NCBI GenBank assembly: GCA_026261815.1
Contig: JAMPIT010000258.1
Coordinates: 8,423,501-8,487,500 of the forward strand
Length of the DNA stretch: 64,000 nt
Direction: 5' to 3'
Source: Monarcha castaneiventris obscurior
Taxonomy: Eukaryota > Chordata > Aves > Passeriformes > Monarchidae
Shown: piece after piece, positions 11,901-20,248 of the stretch
Layout: each line of letters opens with the position of its first letter
Position numbering within the stretch: the stretch's first letter is position 1
The notes under the pieces: generated by a model
The model's database searches: none
The model's input: only the letters and a program-made list of their open reading frames with translations
What the model was told of the DNA's origin: nothing
Made by a program: the position numbers and the translations under genes

Positions 11901-14900
11901 CACTACCCTTGCCAGTTTTAATCAAGGCATTCAGGAAACAAAGTTTTCTTTCATTTTAGGTGAGAGAAACCCTCAGCAAGAGTCCTGAACTGGAGCAAAC
12001 CATCGCAGCGCCAAGGGCTCGCAGAAGAGGCTGTGATATAACTGCACAAAACACGGGTCAGAACACTCTCATGTCTTGACAAGATCTGCCCTGTGCCAGC
12101 AGGACTTTCCAGCAGTGCCAAGCACATCTTGATGCAATCCCCAGAATGGGACTCGTTGCCCCTCCTGCTCCTGCCTAATCCTTCTCCTCTGCAATCAAAA
12201 AGGGAGCAGGATTGTGGCTGCCAAACAATGAAAAAGAAGTTTCCCCAGCTCTTACTAGACACATAATGTCAGATTGAAAGGATGACTTGAAAAGAAAATT
12301 AGGTCAAAAAATAATTTCCAAACACTTGAGTGTCAAGCACCTAAAATCTGGAGAGATTCTGATATTACAGAGAAGAAAAAAGAAAATATAGAATTAACTA
12401 TCCTAAAATGTATTTCAGAGATAACGTTTTCTGCTATGCTGTCAGGCTGGTGTGATCTAGGAAAAGAAAAAAAGATTAAATTGGTAAGTTACTATTACAC
12501 AAGTTCGCATTATTATACAAGTAGTGCAAGCCCTTCATGCTGCAATGATTTGCTCCAATTCAGGACACTTGCTGAGGGTTTCTCTCACCTAAAATAAAAT
12601 AAAATTTTGTGCCCTGAACACCTTGATTAAAACTGGCAAGAGTAGTGCAAGCTCTACTTATTACACAAGTTCTCATTATCTTTATTTTTCTGAATTATGG
12701 GTCTCCAAATATAACCTACAAAAACCAATTGTGAATGAAACAGTGCTGTCTTCAGCACCACTCTAGACATCCTCCTCTTTTGCTTTTAAAAAATTACAAC
12801 ATAAAAATAATAATAATAAAAAACCCCAGTGAAATGAAAAGGCAAGCTCAAGTTTCCATCAATGCCAGCACAGCAGCAGTGGATAGATCAGATCAGAACA
12901 CCACTTGCTGTTTGCCTCTCTCTGCCTGGTCAGTCACCCCCACGCAGCAGGACAAACTGGGACACACAAGCCGTGTGCTCCACATCTCCAAATTCCAGCC
13001 CGAGACTGCAGCCTCCCCGGGATGCCCTTCCCTCCCCTGCCCTCCAGCCCTCCCAGCTTCCTTCTGTCAGCCGGGATTTGCAACTTTCACTCTGCACACA
13101 GAACTCGCTTTGTTTCCCGTAAACACAATAAACAGATGATTAGAACTGGAAATCCATGAGTCACATCTGTGCCACGCTGGAACCAGGCGGAGCCTGCTGC
13201 AGCAATCTCGGGCGGTCAGGAAGGATCAGAGGTGGCAGGAAGGATCGGGGCTGTGCTGCAGCTGCCGCCGGGACTCCTTCCCCAGCCCCTTCCGAGGGGC
13301 ACGGGGTTTATTTCTGGTTCAGCCCTGGGTGGTCCTGCAACACATCTCCCCACTAAACACACAGCTTGAGACTTCCTTAAGGGAGCAGAAGCCAAGAAGC
13401 AAGCGAAACACAAATTACTGCTTTGACCTTGACTCCTATCTTGGCTTATCATTGTTAGTTTGAAAATGAAAGTCACAGGGCTTAAGATTTAAACAAATAA
13501 AATACAAACTTTTATTGCCCGAGTTCTGACCTGTCATATCTTGGGCAACCTTAATAAACAACCAAAACTTGCTACATACACCATTCAAGAACTAGTCAAA
13601 ATAAAAATAGGACTGTGTAAAGCCTGCAGCATTCGGGGTTTTTTTAACCTAGAAAGCTTTTGTCTGTCCTATTAACATGTGGAATTAAACCTTTGGGGTA
13701 CCAACTATAATGCAGTAATAGACTTTGTCTGCTTATTCCAATTTAAAAAATGGAAGAAATTTTCTTAGTTTGAAATATGTTCTTGTCTCTGGGAAAGAAA
13801 AACAAACAAAAACACACATTAACAAACCAAAACACACAACACTGACAGTGCCTCCAAGGGAGAGGGGGGCAAACAGAGCACCCCAGTGCTTCAGGAGCAT
13901 TGACTCAATACAAGGCACCCCCAGTATGTTCAGGAAAGTCCAAAATTTAATGCCCAGTGTTCTGCAAAATGGAAATGTTCAGGGCTAAATCTTCAGGAGG
14001 TAGATTTAAATACTCACCATGCTTTTAAAAAAAAAGCTGCGAAGTTCAGAAATAAAAATTTATATTCTAAAAATCAACTATGAGAACTTAAGGCTAAGTA
14101 GAATACTAATACTTGACACTATTAAAGTGATTTCGGAAGCTGAATTTAAAGCAAACAATTTAAACCCCATTTTTATTTCAAGGAAGTTAACACTGTCTCT
14201 CAGCAGACGTCTAGAAGACAATTAACTCATGACAGGAAAACCTAAATCCTCTTCTACTTTCAGAGGAGCATTTCTGATACAATGAATTCTTCTTTGCATT
14301 GTTTCCTTCACCCTAGGAAATCTCCTTATCATATATCCCAAAGCAACTTAACAGCTTTTTCCACTTGGATATTAACTTATGCTCTTATAAAAATGAGAAG
14401 GCTCAGCATCCCACCTTGTGGAATTAATTTTAGATTTAACCACAAACATACAGGATAGGGCTGTGGCAGAGGTGAATTATATTTCAGGTACACTAAGAGC
14501 AATGTCTTGCATACCCCAAATCTCTACAGATCACCTCGCCAAAACAAACACACAAAAAAGTACAACTCAAATCTTGCTTGGAATAAAGACAAGTGATTTA
14601 GTTATTATTCTTCCCACCAACCAAAGAGCTTTGCATCTCAGGCAGAGGTTGTAAGGATTTAAAATTTAAGCACAAGAAAGCATATTTTGTGCAGATTTGC
14701 TGAATGCATTTTTTTTTCCTTGACTTTACTGTAATGATTTTATAAGCAAAGTTCAGAAGTCAGCAATAAAGCACATTTCATTATCTCACAGTCACAGAAG
14801 ATACACTGTGGAAAGCATGAAGGTTATTGCAAGAACCTGCATTCAAATGACATCATTCAACTATAGCTCAAATATTCTGCCTCACATGACAGCCACGCAA

Positions 14901-17900
14901 CAGCCCCAGATGATGGCAAGCTCCACCTAACGAAGCTGTGCAAGGTTTCAGGAGTTAATCTGAAGAGCTGGAAGGGAGAGGATAAGAACTTAAGAGGGAA
15001 TTCTGCTTCATCCCTCTCTAAATAGGAGGAACTGCTCCAGAACAGCAGCAGTTCTGCTGCATTTGCATTTCCCTGACAATTCTGTGTGTCTGTGGAACAC
15101 ACAGCAGTTGAGTCTTCCCTCTGTATCAGAGAAAACCAGCCTGGTTCAGCTGTCTCATCCAACCTTATCTGTGGAGATAAAGAATCCTAATCACCTACCC
15201 ACTGTTCCCTTTCTTACATTGTGTCAATATCCATTTCCACTTGTTATTAGGTCTTCTTCCCTCAAATAATTTCTCAATTTGTGTCCAAATTTGGCACGAA
15301 TGCATGCCTTCTCCACATTCAGGGACTCCAGCCCACATATACTAAGCACTTATGATTTAGGCTAGTACTTAACAAACACATTTTTCACCTACAACATGGG
15401 ACACCCATCTCCCTTTTCTGGGAACGTAAAGCACAGTCAGCAAAAAAATTACAACACTTCTTTGAGAAATCGTTCCCAGGTAGTAAGTACATAATATCCC
15501 CTTTACTCTACAAAACACAGACGCCCTTGGTTCTTAATAAAAATGGTTTGATGCTAAAATCATACAAGATCTCACCTCAGCCAAATGAGACTTCTTCCAC
15601 ATGTGATGTGCTCTGTCCCAAATCTCCAGTATGAATAGCAACCAAGACATATTTATAGCTCATACTGACTTTTTGTTCAGCACAACCTTCAGCTCTACAG
15701 CAAGATACTGGGTCAGATTCATTCCAAATGTAAACTAATATTATTCAGTCCATTTACAACAAGGATGAATGAGGTTTATTATTACTCAGCTACAGCCCCC
15801 TTTTCTCTGTGGCAAACTGCCAACAGGGCTTAAAATACAAATAAAAATACACTTCCTACCTAAAGGCAGCATTGACTGCACACAGGCTGCTCACTTGCCT
15901 GCAGCAGGGCTCTCTGGGGGCTGCCAGGGGCCAGGCTGAGGATTTGTGCTCAGAAAAGCTGCTGCTTTCCAGTACCTCTGCTGTTTCACCCACACACCTC
16001 TGTCCATGTGCCCTTTTTCTAAAGTTTTCCAGCACACTTGCATCAGTCCAACAGTTTCTTAAACTACCTCAGACCCTTTGTGCCTCCCAGTTTAGCCAGT
16101 GACTCTCCTGGAGGTGTCTGAGCCAGTAGGAAGGTTGTCCTTTGCATTCAACAGGTCTGAGAGCTTTCTACTGTCAGCCCCACTGACTTCAATAAACTTC
16201 TTTCCATGTGGTGAACAGGATTAGCAGAATTAAAGCAAATTTGCATTTATTTGAATTTGGATTTCCCTTTCCAGGATTAGAGAAGAAAATAAATACAGCA
16301 CAAGCAAGGTTTTTCTTCTTTCCTTTCTAGCTGGAAATACAATTTGAGTAGCAATGGCTCATTTGAACTCCTCCTAATAAAGTGGTCTTTATCCAATTAT
16401 ATCAGCCTATCCAGCCATAGGCATTTATCCTCCTAAACACAGGCCAGCAGCCACACAAGGTACTTCAGCCCCGAGGCTACACTAATGGTTTAGTGAAAGC
16501 CATTTACGACAGCCTACAAGGTTCCCCTATAGTTTAAGCTCATTTGTTTGCTACATGCCAGGGGCTGAATTTGACCTTACCAAAAACACTTTATGAGCAC
16601 TATGAACCTTCCATCCCACAATTTAATTTAATGAATATGCTGGTTTGAATGCAAGTCTGTAATTTGAGGTTTAAATCCTTCAGAACTAAAGTCATAACGG
16701 CATTTTTTAGTCTGGACCAAATTCGCTTAACTTAGTTATACAACACTGAGGTCTGGGATGTAACAGCAGCGTGGATAAACTGTAACAGTACTCCCAGGGC
16801 ACCATCAGCATAGAGGACACACACAATGTGTCTGTTCCAGGAGTTTTGGGGTTCTTTCCCACCGATAGTTTCAGGAACATGGACATCACAGTTTTTAACC
16901 ATTTCTTTCGGTGAGGGTATGGATAAGCTTTGATCCTATACAGCTTTTAATAAGAAAAGTACATACAACTGCTCAGAAAAAAAAAAAAAATCAGAAAAAA
17001 AAAGATAAAAGAGCTGTTTCAAATCCAACATACACACACAGTTTGGAAGCATTCAGCCCTAACTACTTCCGTAATTATCCACCTGGATACAGTGTAATTA
17101 CTCCTGCGGTTTTTGGTGTTTAAAAGGACAGTACTACACCATGTATCATCCACCGTTCTTTCTTAGGTATTTGTTGTGTCAAAAGGCCGGAAAAAATGTA
17201 TTTGGAAAACTGAAAATTTGATAATATAACTGAAAGTTTAGTCAAATTGGACTGTCAGTCTTAGGCTCCTTAAAAAGAAAGAATAAGATGGACCATCTAT
17301 GGGATCAGGATATCCTTTGACCTCTATCATATTGTGTCACAGAAAAAAAAAAAATTTAGTCCTATTTTTAACGTATTACTTCCACAACTTATTGAAACGG
17401 CACTGGGTCAAAATTCCAACATCCTGTACCAGCTGTAACATTTATGGGACAGGCCTCAGAAGACACGGACCTTGATCCACTTGAAGTGCACGTATTCCCA
17501 ATGGCTGTAAGCCACTTCACGCCCTCTCGCAGGCCACATCCCCGGCTGCCTCAGCATCCGGGTGGCAGCCCCGCAGCCACCTACGTGGCCATGCAGACGT
17601 GTCCGGAGCCACCCACTCGGGACGGGCGGCAGGACCGGCCCGACAGGGCAGCACCGCCCGGGAGCTTCTGCGGGGCCGCTGTGCTGCCCCTCCGCCGAGG
17701 CACCGCGGGCAGTCGGAAACCGGGGCAGCCTCCAGACCCCAACCGGGTGTCCCCAAAGTGCATCCAAAACCCCCAGTGGTGTCCCCAGCGCGGATGCCAG
17801 CGCAGGCAGACCCACCAGGGCGGTGTGATCCCGCGGGGCCGAGGGAAAAGGCAGGAGAAGGGAAAAGGCAGGAGAAGGGAAAAGGCCAGGCGGCTTGACA

Positions 17901-18258
17901 GGGCCTGCAAGGGAACGGAGGGGCTGTCCCACCGCCTCACCCACTAAGCGGGAGATGTGGGTCAGTTATTTTTATTTATCGCCTCGAAGGGGCGAGGAAT
18001 GGACGGGGGCTCGACAAGAGAGCAGAACGAAAGGCAGATGAGGGTCCCTCCACCGAGCAGAGCGGGACACGACCCCCGAGCAACCAGCCCGAAGAGGGTC
18101 ACGGGCCCCAGGGAGGGCCCCTACAACTCCCCGGGCCCCCGCGGGTCTCCAGGCCGCGCCGTCCCGCACCCCTTCCACCTCACCTCCACGATGCGAGCGC
18201 ACTGCGTCCCCTTGCCCGCCCCGGGCCCGCCGAGGACGAAGACGACGACGGGCTTCAT
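5893..18258 (-). CDS. CMPK1: CMPK1, UMP-CMP kinase (six coding exons)
   Basis: A cytosolic/nuclear nucleoside monophosphate kinase that transfers phosphate from ATP to UMP, CMP and dCMP, feeding pyrimidine nucleotides to RNA, DNA and phospholipid synthesis. The exons are 18184-18258, 9178-9324, 8160-8312, 6593-6669, 6411-6507 and 5893-5934. They join without frameshift into 196 residues plus stop, the same length as human CMPK1 counted from the equivalent MKP start. The P-loop GGPGAGKGT is at residues 10-18, [10 protein letters not shown] and the NMP-binding region follow, DGFPR is at 92-96, and the LID segment [11 protein letters not shown] is at 134-144. The protein ends [13 protein letters not shown]. 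All introns are GT-AG. The ATG at 18258 lies in a weak context (C at -3, A at +4); the in-frame sequence upstream is open but contains no other ATG. One oddity is glycine at residue 129, where I recall an acidic residue in relatives. The gene diverges from STIL across a shared CpG-island promoter. Confidence 0.97.
6325..6340. repeat. (CA)n microsatellite in CMPK1 intron 5
   Basis: Eight CA units lie about 70 bp beyond the donor of CMPK1 exon 5. Confidence 0.9.
6411..6507 (-). CDS. CMPK1: CMPK1 coding exon 5
   Basis: Starts with the last base of the Arg codon, then [20 protein letters not shown] and [12 protein letters not shown]. Acceptor CTTAG, donor GTAAGT. Confidence 0.95.
6593..6669 (-). 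CDS. CMPK1: CMPK1 coding exon 4
   Basis: Encodes [19 protein letters not shown] and then RESLEK plus two bases of Arg. Acceptor CCTAG, donor GTACTG. Contains the arginine-rich LID motif that closes over ATP. Confidence 0.95.
8160..8312 (-). CDS. CMPK1: CMPK1 coding exon 3
   Basis: Encodes 51 residues (75-125), beginning [20 protein letters not shown] and ending FFDCDNE. Acceptor TATCAG, donor GTAATG. Contains the DGFPR motif. No single long open frame covers it because it is short and flanked by stops. Confidence 0.95.
9178..9324 (-). CDS. CMPK1: CMPK1 coding exon 2
   Basis: Encodes residues 26-74, beginning [16 protein letters not shown] and ending ITISLLKR. Acceptor TTGCAG, donor GTAAGG, phase 0 at both ends. 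This is the NMP-binding region. Confidence 0.96.
9528..10050 (-). repeat. CR1 LINE fragment in CMPK1 intron 1
   Basis: Read on the plus strand this is the reverse complement of a CR1 3' region. Recognisable blocks are 'gagtcatgaaagatggaaaa', then 'tccctgggcagcctgttcca', 'aggccatttcctcttgtcct', 'ttcttcaggctaaacacccc' and 'cttctctggacacactccag'. It is 5'-truncated and diverged (for example a decayed terminal repeat), so it is an old insertion. It lies in the same orientation as CMPK1. Boundaries are approximate. Confidence 0.9.
11901..12647. repeat. Imperfect inverted repeat, two 106-bp arms
   Basis: The left arm (11901-12006) and the reverse complement of the right arm (12542-12647) align end to end with about 12 mismatches by eye, roughly 89 percent identity and no gaps. 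Shared blocks include ttgccagttttaatcaagg and gtgagagaaaccctcagc. The arms are about 535 bp apart and could pair in the CMPK1 pre-mRNA. No target-site duplication or transposon coding sequence is evident. Confidence 0.88.
12493..12682. repeat. Short direct repeats beside the inverted repeat
   Basis: The string attacacaagttcgcattat near 12495 recurs as attacacaagttctcattat near 12660. The string agtagtgcaagc occurs near 12520 and again at 12641. These duplicates bracket the right arm of the inverted repeat and suggest local rearrangement or an uncatalogued repeat unit. Confidence 0.7.
18184..18258 (-). CDS. CMPK1: CMPK1 coding exon 1
   Basis: Encodes residues 1-25, including the Walker A loop GGPGAGKGT, and ends GTGGAG before donor GTGAGG (phase 0). 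Confidence 0.95.
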
Positions 18259-18370
18259 GAGGAGAAGGAGGCGGCGGCGTTGCAGCAGCAGGACAGCGGC
18301 GGCGGGGCGGCGGCCGTGGGGCGGCCGAGGGGCGGGCGGGGAGCAGCGGGGAGCAGCGGGGCCGAGGCCG

Positions 18371-18406
18371 GGGCTGTGACCGGGGCTGTGACCGGGGCTG
18401 TGGCTG
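18371..18406. repeat. 12-bp tandem repeat upstream of the CMPK1 ATG
   Basis: The unit ggggctgtgacc occurs about three times. On the minus strand in the CMPK1 frame it would read HSPG repeats, but there is no in-frame ATG upstream, so it is probably 5' UTR or promoter DNA. Confidence 0.8.
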
Positions 18407-18660
18407 TAGCACCGCCGCCGCCGCCGTCCCCGCGGAGGGAAAGTGCTTCCGGGTCCCGGGCGGGGCGGGGCGGGCACGTGGGCGCGGGGCTGGCGGCGGC
18501 GGCTCTGCCGGGACTCACGGTCCCGGACCTCGGCTGGGGAGGGCCAAGGCCGGCGCGGCGCTGCAGCGGGGCCGGGCGTGTCGGTTCACTGCTCACCCCG
18601 CCACAGCCCGGCCCGGCATGGCACAGCCCGGCCCGGCCCAGCGGCAGCGGCGGCGCCCCC

Positions 18661-18674
18661 GCTGCCATGGCAAC
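18661..18674 (+). promoter_or_regulatory. RFX X-box motif
   Basis: GCTGCCATGGCAAC differs at one base from the palindromic RFX consensus GTTRCCATGGYAAC. RFX factors drive ciliary and centriolar genes, which fits STIL. The site lies between the two transcription units. Confidence 0.7.
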
Positions 18675-18692
18675 GCCGCCGCATCGCCGCAC

Positions 18693-18704
18693 TGCGCCTG
18701 CGCG
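18693..18704 (+). promoter_or_regulatory. NRF1-like site
   Basis: TGCGCCTGCGCG matches the NRF1 consensus YGCGCAYGCGCR with one central deviation and lies within the divergent CpG-island promoter. Confidence 0.55.
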
Positions 18705-18775
18705 CTCCCCGCCCACTCGCATTTTTAAACCCCCTGCGCGCGCGCTGGCGGTTGGTTTCCCCGGGGTGCGCTCTG

Positions 18776-18855
18776 ATTGGCTGAGCGCGTCGTTGCCCGC
18801 CGGGCTCCGATTGGGTCTCGGCGGGAGGAGGGGGCGGGACCTGGGCTCTGATTGG
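18776..18855. promoter_or_regulatory. Three CCAAT boxes (NF-Y) in series
   Basis: ATTGG, the reverse of CCAAT, occurs at 18776-18780, 18810-18814 and 18851-18855, each preceded by a pyrimidine-rich ctctg or ctccg. The spacings are 34 and 41 bp. Arrays of CCAAT boxes are typical of cell-cycle promoters, and STIL is a cell-cycle gene. A TTCGAG near 18924 resembles a CHR element with one mismatch. Confidence 0.7.
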
Positions 18856-18929
18856 GCGGCGCCGAGCGAGGGCCGGCCCGGGGCGCAGAAGGCGCCGGGG
18901 CGGGCGGGAGCGGCGGGGCCGCGGTTCGA

Positions 18930-19092
18930 GTCTGTGGGGCGCTGGTGCCTCTCCTCTGGCACAGCCGCTGCTCCTCCGTCACGGCCGAGCCGGGGGCCGC
19001 AGCGGGCAGGCCCCGCGGCCGGCAGAGGGAGAAGAGGACAGTGCAGAGCTGCGGCCCTGCCCGGACCCCGTTCCGCCCTGCCCGGACCTGAG
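18930..19092 (+). other. STIL: Putative non-coding STIL exon 1
   Basis: The GC-rich sequence ends ...GACCTGAG before GTACCC, a plausible splice donor at 19093. It lies 1.05 kb upstream of the first recognised STIL coding exon. The transcription start is a guess, and no supportable coding sequence is seen in it. Confidence 0.4.
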
Positions 19093-20156
19093 GTACCCGC
19101 TCGGCACCGGGAGGGCCCGCAGCGCCCTCGCCCCGCCGGGCACACCGCGCCCGGTGCCCCTCTGCGAGTGCGGCTCTGGGTGTAAAGAGCTAGAGAGGCG
19201 GGGGGGAGTGGGTTTCTGCTTCGTGCTTGTCAACAGTGGGGCTTTAAAAAATTTCCTCTTTTACAGACTGAAGTTTGAGGCTTATTTGGGTATTTGCCTA
19301 TTAATGAGAATTAATTAACTACCGCTGGCAACATGAGAGGGGGCTGAGTTCCTTAGAGGGCTGCCTTAAAAATAAAGTTCTTTCCTGGCAAGTGGAAACG
19401 CAGAGGAAACACCTTTGCTTGGCAAAGTTTCATGCTTGAGATAACTACAAAGAGACTTCTTGCTTATTTGTTAAAAGGTATTGGGGTGTTTGCCAAATGA
19501 TATGGGCTGTTAATTGTTTTGCATGTTACTTTGTTTAGGCACCTCAGAAAAAATCTAATTCTGCTCGTGTAAATAAGTTAATATGATTACATGCTAATAT
19601 CTTCAGGGCTCTTTGAAGTCTAACTGCAAGTTTTGCACTGTATTATTTGAGTTAAGCCAGAGCTTTATTTCAGAAGTCTTCAAAGTTTAAGTGGTTTGAA
19701 TGCTCACTTGAAATCCAAAGACTGAAACAGGGCTTTGGGAAGCTGATCTAGTGTTATATTTGCTAAATCAGGTTTTGTGTGCCATGGGAGTTTCTAATTA
19801 GTGATAACTCCTTTTTTTCCCTAAACTATATCCAGAGCAGCTTTTCCTTAAGCTTTATCTGCAAACTTGTATTTTGGCCTATACATCTTCTAAGGTTCCA
19901 CAAAGTAACTGTCAGGTGGACAATAAAAGTTTTGTGTTGACTTTGTAACTCCGACAACTTCATAGGATGAAGTTTCTGCTTTGTTGGCCTGGACTGAAAC
20001 AAAAAAAGTACCAACAGTTCATGTATCCTGAGCTTGGTTTTCTTACTGTGTCATGCTTTCATTCCTTCTTTTAAACATTGTAAGATAACTGTCTACCTTA
20101 ATCCTTTTTTTTTTTTTTTTTGTCTCTGTGATATTCCCAGGTTTGTTCCCAAAAGG

Positions 20157-20248
20157 ATGGTCCCTTTCAGTTTCCCTCTGTCCAAGTGTGCACTTTGGGA
20201 CCCAGTCCCCATGGGCGATGTCATTGGAGCACACATCATCTATTACAG
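20157..20248 (+). CDS. STIL: STIL coding exon 1 (first recognised)
   Basis: Encodes [20 protein letters not shown] and on to YY plus two bases of Arg. The exon itself starts at 20141 after TTCCCAG and reads FVPKR before the Met, so an upstream exon may add residues. Donor GTATCA. Confidence 0.85.

Larger units (their letters stand above)
9325..18183 (-). other. CMPK1: CMPK1 intron 1
   Basis: An 8.9-kb intron. It holds a CR1 fragment (9528-10050), an inverted repeat (11901-12647) with nearby short direct repeats, and otherwise unremarkable AT-rich sequence. The part from about 17.4 kb to exon 1 becomes GC-rich as part of the promoter CpG island. The open frames there, up to 167 codons, overlap on both strands and are composition artefacts. 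Confidence 0.85.
18000..19100. promoter_or_regulatory. CpG-island bidirectional promoter of CMPK1 and STIL
   Basis: A GC- and CpG-dense block of about 1.1 kb between the CMPK1 start codon (18258, minus) and the putative first STIL exon (donor at 19093, plus). It contains an ETS site CTTCCGG (18446-18452), an E-box CACGTG (18475-18480), an X-box, an NRF1-like site and three CCAAT boxes. No TATA box is evident, as is usual for housekeeping divergent promoters. The two genes face away from each other with under 1 kb between them. Confidence 0.9.

Noticed and set aside
17444..17947. A 167-codon frame near the 3' side of the promoter island
   Set aside because: It lies in CMPK1 intron 1, has an equally long antisense frame, and shows no similarity to a known protein.
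18922..18932. tRNA-like ggttcgagtct
   Set aside because: It resembles a T-loop, but there is no A box, acceptor stem or cloverleaf around it.
18255..19185. Overlapping open frames of about 300 codons on both strands
   Set aside because: They lie in the CpG-island promoter, are Ala/Gly/Pro/Arg-rich in every frame, and conflict with the CMPK1 and STIL exon models.
19265..19310. A possible STIL start exon after TTTTACAG
   Set aside because: It has a fair acceptor and a faint resemblance to the mammalian N-terminus, but its only ATG runs into a stop after four codons and there is no matching donor.
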